Below are positions 63,975-64,000 of a stretch of 64,000 bases of DNA, one piece after another (position 1 is the first letter of the stretch; each line of letters begins with the position of its first letter). The notes beneath the pieces were generated by a model. It saw only the letters and a list, made by a program, of their open reading frames with translations. It was not told where the DNA came from and made no database searches. A program made the translations under genes and the position numbers. The stretch is from Halorubrum rutilum (GTDB lineage Archaea > Halobacteriota > Halobacteria > Halobacteriales > Haloferacaceae). Location: contig NZ_JANHDN010000001.1 in the NCBI RefSeq assembly GCF_024494565.1, positions 186,001-250,000 on the forward strand, in the 5' to 3' direction.

Positions 63975-64000
63975 AAAGACGCCGCGTCCGGGGCTGTCAG

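Overview
The window is high-GC DNA from a halophilic archaeon (class Halobacteria). The encoded proteins are acidic, many genes look leaderless with a TATA-like box about 27 bases before the start, the lrp/glnA pair is divergent, and Tat-type signals are present. The host genes at the right end would fit Halorubrum or a relative; the genus is inference.

Layout. Positions 1 to about 41.2 kb look like most of an integrated head-tail (contractile-tail) provirus, cut off at the left edge. From 1 to 8.9 kb are tail and baseplate genes: end of a probable tape measure protein, hub (gpD-like), spike (gpV-like), PAAR tip, gp25, gpJ, gpI, collar protein and a fibre with a beta-propeller. Two small cargo insertions interrupt them: a DUF7123-type regulator, and a VapBC pair with a zinc finger. 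From 9 to 27.4 kb is cargo. Two large secreted beta-helix surface proteins with dockerin-like ends face each other. Between them lies a seven-gene, end-to-end overlapping operon that I read as a haloarchaeal HRAMP system: diverged Cas7-like and Cas5/Cas6-like RAMP proteins, a third conserved protein, and a 220-residue RuvC/TnpB-like nuclease, with no CRISPR array. Zinc-ribbon proteins head the operon. Duplicated winged-helix genes, a lipoprotein and decayed duplicates follow. From 27.4 to 41.2 kb is the control and early region: a repressor with a perfect 13-bp inverted-repeat operator, a run of small overlapping early genes, an Orc1/Cdc6-like initiator beside a candidate origin, a second repressor, nucleotide-metabolism genes, zinc-finger proteins and a tyrosine integrase.

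From 41.5 kb to the end are host core genes: an Lrp/TrkA-C regulator, UspA, APC permease, a repeat-rich coiled-coil protein, Trm1, a YihY/BrkB-type membrane protein, PAP2 phosphatase, GlnA, Lrp, Pgk, Gap, Hsp20, a RimK-like ligase, aIF-1A, a photolyase-like protein, an aldo/keto reductase and class II ribonucleotide reductase NrdJ.

The two most interesting signals are (a) the HRAMP operon with its RuvC-only nuclease, sitting between genes whose 3' ends carry a perfect 50-bp inverted repeat, and (b) three compact three-way-junction sequences at the predicted 5' ends of three provirus operons (HRAMP 17921-17980 on the minus strand; early operon 28148-28213; second early operon 34716-34771). They share layout, loop sequence and part of the upstream sequence, and look like one structured RNA (or DNA) family. 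Function predictions rest on motif reading only; no database search was run.
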